DNA from: Paracoccaceae bacterium
GTDB taxonomy: Bacteria; Pseudomonadota; Alphaproteobacteria; Rhodobacterales; Rhodobacteraceae
Direction: 5' to 3'
Assembly: GCA_009920815.1 (NCBI GenBank)
Contig: RFZH01000117.1
Span: forward strand, 1-7,380
Length of the DNA: 7,380 nt
Shown in pieces: positions 4,933 to 7,380 of the stretch (positions within the stretch are counted from its first letter, which is position 1; every line of letters starts with the position of its first letter). The position numbers were made by a program, and so were the translations under genes. The notes under the pieces are model-generated. The model saw only the letters and a list, made by a program, of their open reading frames with translations, did no database searches and was not told the origin of the DNA.

Positions 4933-6308
4933 GATTGCACCTTCACAAAGTCGCGTAGGCGGGTGCGCGTCATCCACATGACGATCGCCACAAGGACAAA
5001 GCAGGCTATTGTAAATGCAATTGTATATGCTGCGCCGACATTGGAGTTTTCTGATTCAAAGAATTTGTTATAAATGGTTTGACTAAACCATTCTGCCTGA
5101 AGTCCGCGACTTACGATTCTAGGCACCGAAAAGGCCCCTGCAGACAACATGAAGGTTGCAATAGCGCCGACAACAATGCCTGGTTTAGCGTGGGGAATAA
5201 TAATCCGACGATGAATACGGGTCGTCCCTGCGCCAAGATCGCGAGCCGCATCGATTTGGTTTTTGTCTAGAGTGGACATGACATTCAACATCGGAAAAAC
5301 CAAGAACAGGACATACGTATAAACCAACACAATAAAGACGGTTAGAGGGCTACGTTTGAATTGGATGGCTTCCCCATCATCCAGGTCAATCGCCCCTATC
5401 CAATCGAGTGCAGAATTCAATAGGCCACGGTTATCGATGATTGTGGTCCAAGCGTAAATTCGCATCAATTCCACAATTGCATAGGGAATAACCAAAATAA
5501 GCATCATCCAAAGAATGCGATCAGGTTTTGTTGCAAGAGCGATTTTATAGGCAATAGGATAGCAAATAAACAGAGCAAGGACAGTTGACGCCGCAGCAAA
5601 GCCGAGCGTCCTAACCAAAGTTATCAGACCAATTCGAACGTAAACTTGATCTTCTTCGATATATCTCAACCCCAAAAACGAATAAACTTGGTTTGAAAAC
5701 TTTGCGTTTTCCGCCGCTAATGTTTCAGGTAGGATCGGAAGATTTCTGGCAGTCATGAGCGATTGAAAATTGTCCCATGTGTATGGGTTTGCTTTGGCCT
5801 CGGCATCTTTCAATCGAACCTCAAGCTCGCGCGCAATAGTTTGTATCTGGCGTGCGGTCTCGATTTGCGATCCAATTTCTGCTTCGGTTTCAATTTTTAG
5901 TTTCGGCAAATTATACAGATCCGCCAGCAATAATGTCTCATCGCGTCGTACAACGGCTTGCAACGTTGTCGCCCGATCACATTGCAAGATGTATGGTCTA
6001 CCGGTTTGTGCTCTCATTAATGACGGAGCCGTCATTGCACCCATTGAAGGAATTGAAAGTCCTCCGGATGATTGGTTTTTGTCATTCGTTTCGGCGTCTT
6101 GCTGCGTCTCCAAGACCGAAATACATGTCCCTGCATCAAGTGCAAGCGTGGCTGCGATCGAGCTATCCAATTGACGTTTTGGTTGAACCAAAGCGCGTTC
6201 CAAAATACTAAATTGCGGCAGGAAGATCAAAAATACTGACCATGCAAGCACGCAAATTGTAAATATTGCCGTTAGCGTTAATCCATATGTCGCAAATAGC
6301 CGTTTCAT
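4929..6308 (-). CDS. ABC transporter permease with large extracytoplasmic insertion (PotB-like)
   Basis: A 459-residue permease subunit of the polyamine/opine importer type, clearly longer than the roughly 280-300 residues of PotB. The first membrane segment is at 9-31, and the remaining five are at about 228-256, 264-291, 321-345, 376-396 and 425-447. The EAA loop lies at about 353-378 (DAARDLGAG, then IIIPHAKPG). The extra length is a stretch of nearly 200 residues between the first two segments, predicted to lie in the periplasm. It has two cysteines (C62 and C110) that could form a disulfide, a polar Ser/Gly-rich linker near 76-90, and a charged helical, coiled-coil-like part at about 137-172. 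Longer relatives with such insertions occur among alphaproteobacterial transporters. The ATG overlaps the ATPase stop as ATGA, and its own stop overlaps the next permease start the same way. Confidence 0.88.
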   Translation of the reverse strand: MKRLFATYGLTLTAIFTICVLAWSVFLIFLPQFSILERALVQPKRQLDSSIAATLALDAGTCISVLETQQDAETNDKNQSSGGLSIPSMGAMTAPSLMRAQTGRPYILQCDRATTLQAVVRRDETLLLADLYNLPKLKIETEAEIGSQIETARQIQTIARELEVRLKDAEAKANPYTWDNFQSLMTARNLPILPETLAAENAKFSNQVYSFLGLRYIEEDQVYVRIGLITLVRTLGFAAASTVLALFICYPIAYKIALATKPDRILWMMLILVIPYAIVELMRIYAWTTIIDNRGLLNSALDWIGAIDLDDGEAIQFKRSPLTVFIVLVYTYVLFLVFPMLNVMSTLDKNQIDAARDLGAGTTRIHRRIIIPHAKPGIVVGAIATFMLSAGAFSVPRIVSRGLQAEWFSQTIYNKFFESENSNVGAAYTIAFTIACFVLVAIVMWMTRTRLRDFVKVQS

Positions 6309-7380
6309 TTGAATGTAACATCCGATTTTGTCCGCAAAACAGTAGCTTTTTCTGGATCGAAGCTTAGGGTTTGTTGGCCCTCGGAAATGACTCTTTCTGA
6401 CTTTGATTGATGTATGGAAAAATCCTGACCCTGTACTTTGAAGAACAAATTTACAAACGGACCTTCAAAATCGCGGCGGAATAAGCTTCCGCTCAAGGTA
6501 TTTTTTCCCTGGCCGAGGGTCATTGCCTCTGGCCGGATAAACAATGTAACGTTGTCTCCGATCGACAACTCAGAACCTGAGCGTCCCCAATGCCGACCTA
6601 ACGGACCATCGATTTCAACGATACCATCAGAAATATTTACTACGCGGCCTTCGATACGATTTGTCTCTCCGACGAAGGATGCAACAAAAGCGGTGTGGGG
6701 ATTGGAATAGATCTGGTCGCCCGTTCCAATTTGTTCGATACGTCCATTGTTCATAACTGCAATGCGATCAGACATTGTCAATGCTTCGCCTTGGTCATGG
6801 GTAATGTAAATAAAGGTAACGCCAGTTTGTTTTTGAATGGCGCGTAATTCAGCACGCATGTGTTGGCGCAATTTTAAATCCAACGCAGATAAAGGTTCAT
6901 CCAGCAGTAGGACGGCGGGCTCGACTGCAAGAGCGCGCGCAATAGCGACACGTTGCTTTTGGCCACCAGATAATTCATCTGGCTTTTTGTGTGCTTGGTC
7001 ACGCAACGCCACTAGCTCCAAAAGTTCAAGTGCACGCGCTTTTCTTTGCGCCTTTGAAACACCACGCGCTTCAAGCCCAAAGGCAACGTTTTCCCAAATG
7101 CTCATCAGCGGAAATAGCGCAAGATTTTGGAATATTAACGCCGTGGGTCGTGCGTTTGGAGGCAAACCCGTTTGATCAACTCCTCCAATTTTAATGGTCC
7201 CTGCTGAAGGGTCTAAAAAACCAGAAATTGTTTTCAAAATGGTCGTTTTTCCACAGCCCGATGGCCCAAGTATCGAAAAAAACTCACCTGAGTTAATATT
7301 CAAATCTGTGGTTTCAACAGCCGTATAACCATTCGGATATGAAATCGACACACCCGATAGGCAGACATCTTTTCCGTGCA
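6305..7380 (-). CDS. ABC transporter ATP-binding protein (PotA-like), 5' end outside window
   Basis: The ATPase of the importer, which drives transport through the two downstream permeases at the inner face of the membrane. Counting from the GTG at 7351, motifs are Walker A GPSGCGKTT (29-37), Q-loop Q75, signature LSGGQ (127-131), Walker B VLLLDEP (147-153) and H-loop H185. A C-terminal TOBE-type regulatory domain (about 229-345, with FIRPE) is typical of the polyamine, iron and sugar importers. The GTG at 7351 is probably not the start: the frame stays open to the window edge and encodes HGKDVCLSGVSISY, the usual first beta strand of these ATPases. The gene is therefore annotated as partial, with only a short N-terminal piece missing. 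It is the first operon gene visible; a binding-protein gene may lie upstream. Its stop overlaps the permease ATG (ATGA). Confidence 0.93.
   Translation of the reverse strand, partial: HGKDVCLSGVSISYPNGYTAVETTDLNINSGEFFSILGPSGCGKTTILKTISGFLDPSAGTIKIGGVDQTGLPPNARPTALIFQNLALFPLMSIWENVAFGLEARGVSKAQRKARALELLELVALRDQAHKKPDELSGGQKQRVAIARALAVEPAVLLLDEPLSALDLKLRQHMRAELRAIQKQTGVTFIYITHDQGEALTMSDRIAVMNNGRIEQIGTGDQIYSNPHTAFVASFVGETNRIEGRVVNISDGIVEIDGPLGRHWGRSGSELSIGDNVTLFIRPEAMTLGQGKNTLSGSLFRRDFEGPFVNLFFKVQGQDFSIHQSKSERVISEGQQTLSFDPEKATVLRTKSDVTFK

Noticed and set aside
5770..6211. Plus-strand frames inside the long permease
   Set aside because: They lie opposite the extracytoplasmic insertion of the permease and carry no recognisable domain. 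The permease frame has the EAA loop, membrane segments and coupled start, so these are shadows.

Overview
The window looks like chromosomal DNA of a marine alphaproteobacterium, most likely of the Rhodobacterales/Roseobacter type. This is inferred from the protein styles (diheme cytochrome c, PotABC-like transporter with a long permease, CehA-like PHP hydrolase) and from moderate GC. No rRNA or species-diagnostic marker is present, so the assignment is tentative.

Layout, left to right. A membrane-anchored diheme cytochrome c (8-880, +) is followed by a tRNA-Arg(UCU) with encoded CCA (932-1008, +) and a strong intrinsic terminator (1017-1054). Next comes about 800 bases of AT-richer DNA without a convincing gene, carrying several short direct and inverted repeats. 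Right of the tRNA, GC is visibly lower than in the cytochrome gene. This makes the tRNA a candidate boundary of a genomic island, although no integrase or second attachment site is visible.

The right part holds a PHP-family metallohydrolase (1858-2784, -), divergent from a small TPR protein (2863-3411, +). The TPR gene converges with, and overlaps by 14 bases, the last gene of a four-gene minus-strand operon. Read 5' to 3' on the minus strand, the operon is: ABC ATPase (cut by the right edge of the window), a long permease with a large extracytoplasmic insertion, a second permease, and a protein resembling a family of unknown function known from marine phages and bacteria (DUF6065-like by eye). 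All three junctions in the operon are ATGA start/stop overlaps. These fix the starts of the last two genes (4932 and 4099) and show tight translational coupling.

Together the right half suggests uptake of a small organic solute by a polyamine/opine-type ABC importer. A PHP hydrolase nearby might act on the imported compound, but that link is inference. No periplasmic binding protein lies in the window; it may be encoded beyond the right edge. I see no clear defence system, CRISPR array or complete mobile element. The most unusual items are the phage-family-like protein coupled to the transporter, the large extracytoplasmic domain of the first permease, and the unexplained repeat-bearing gap next to the tRNA.
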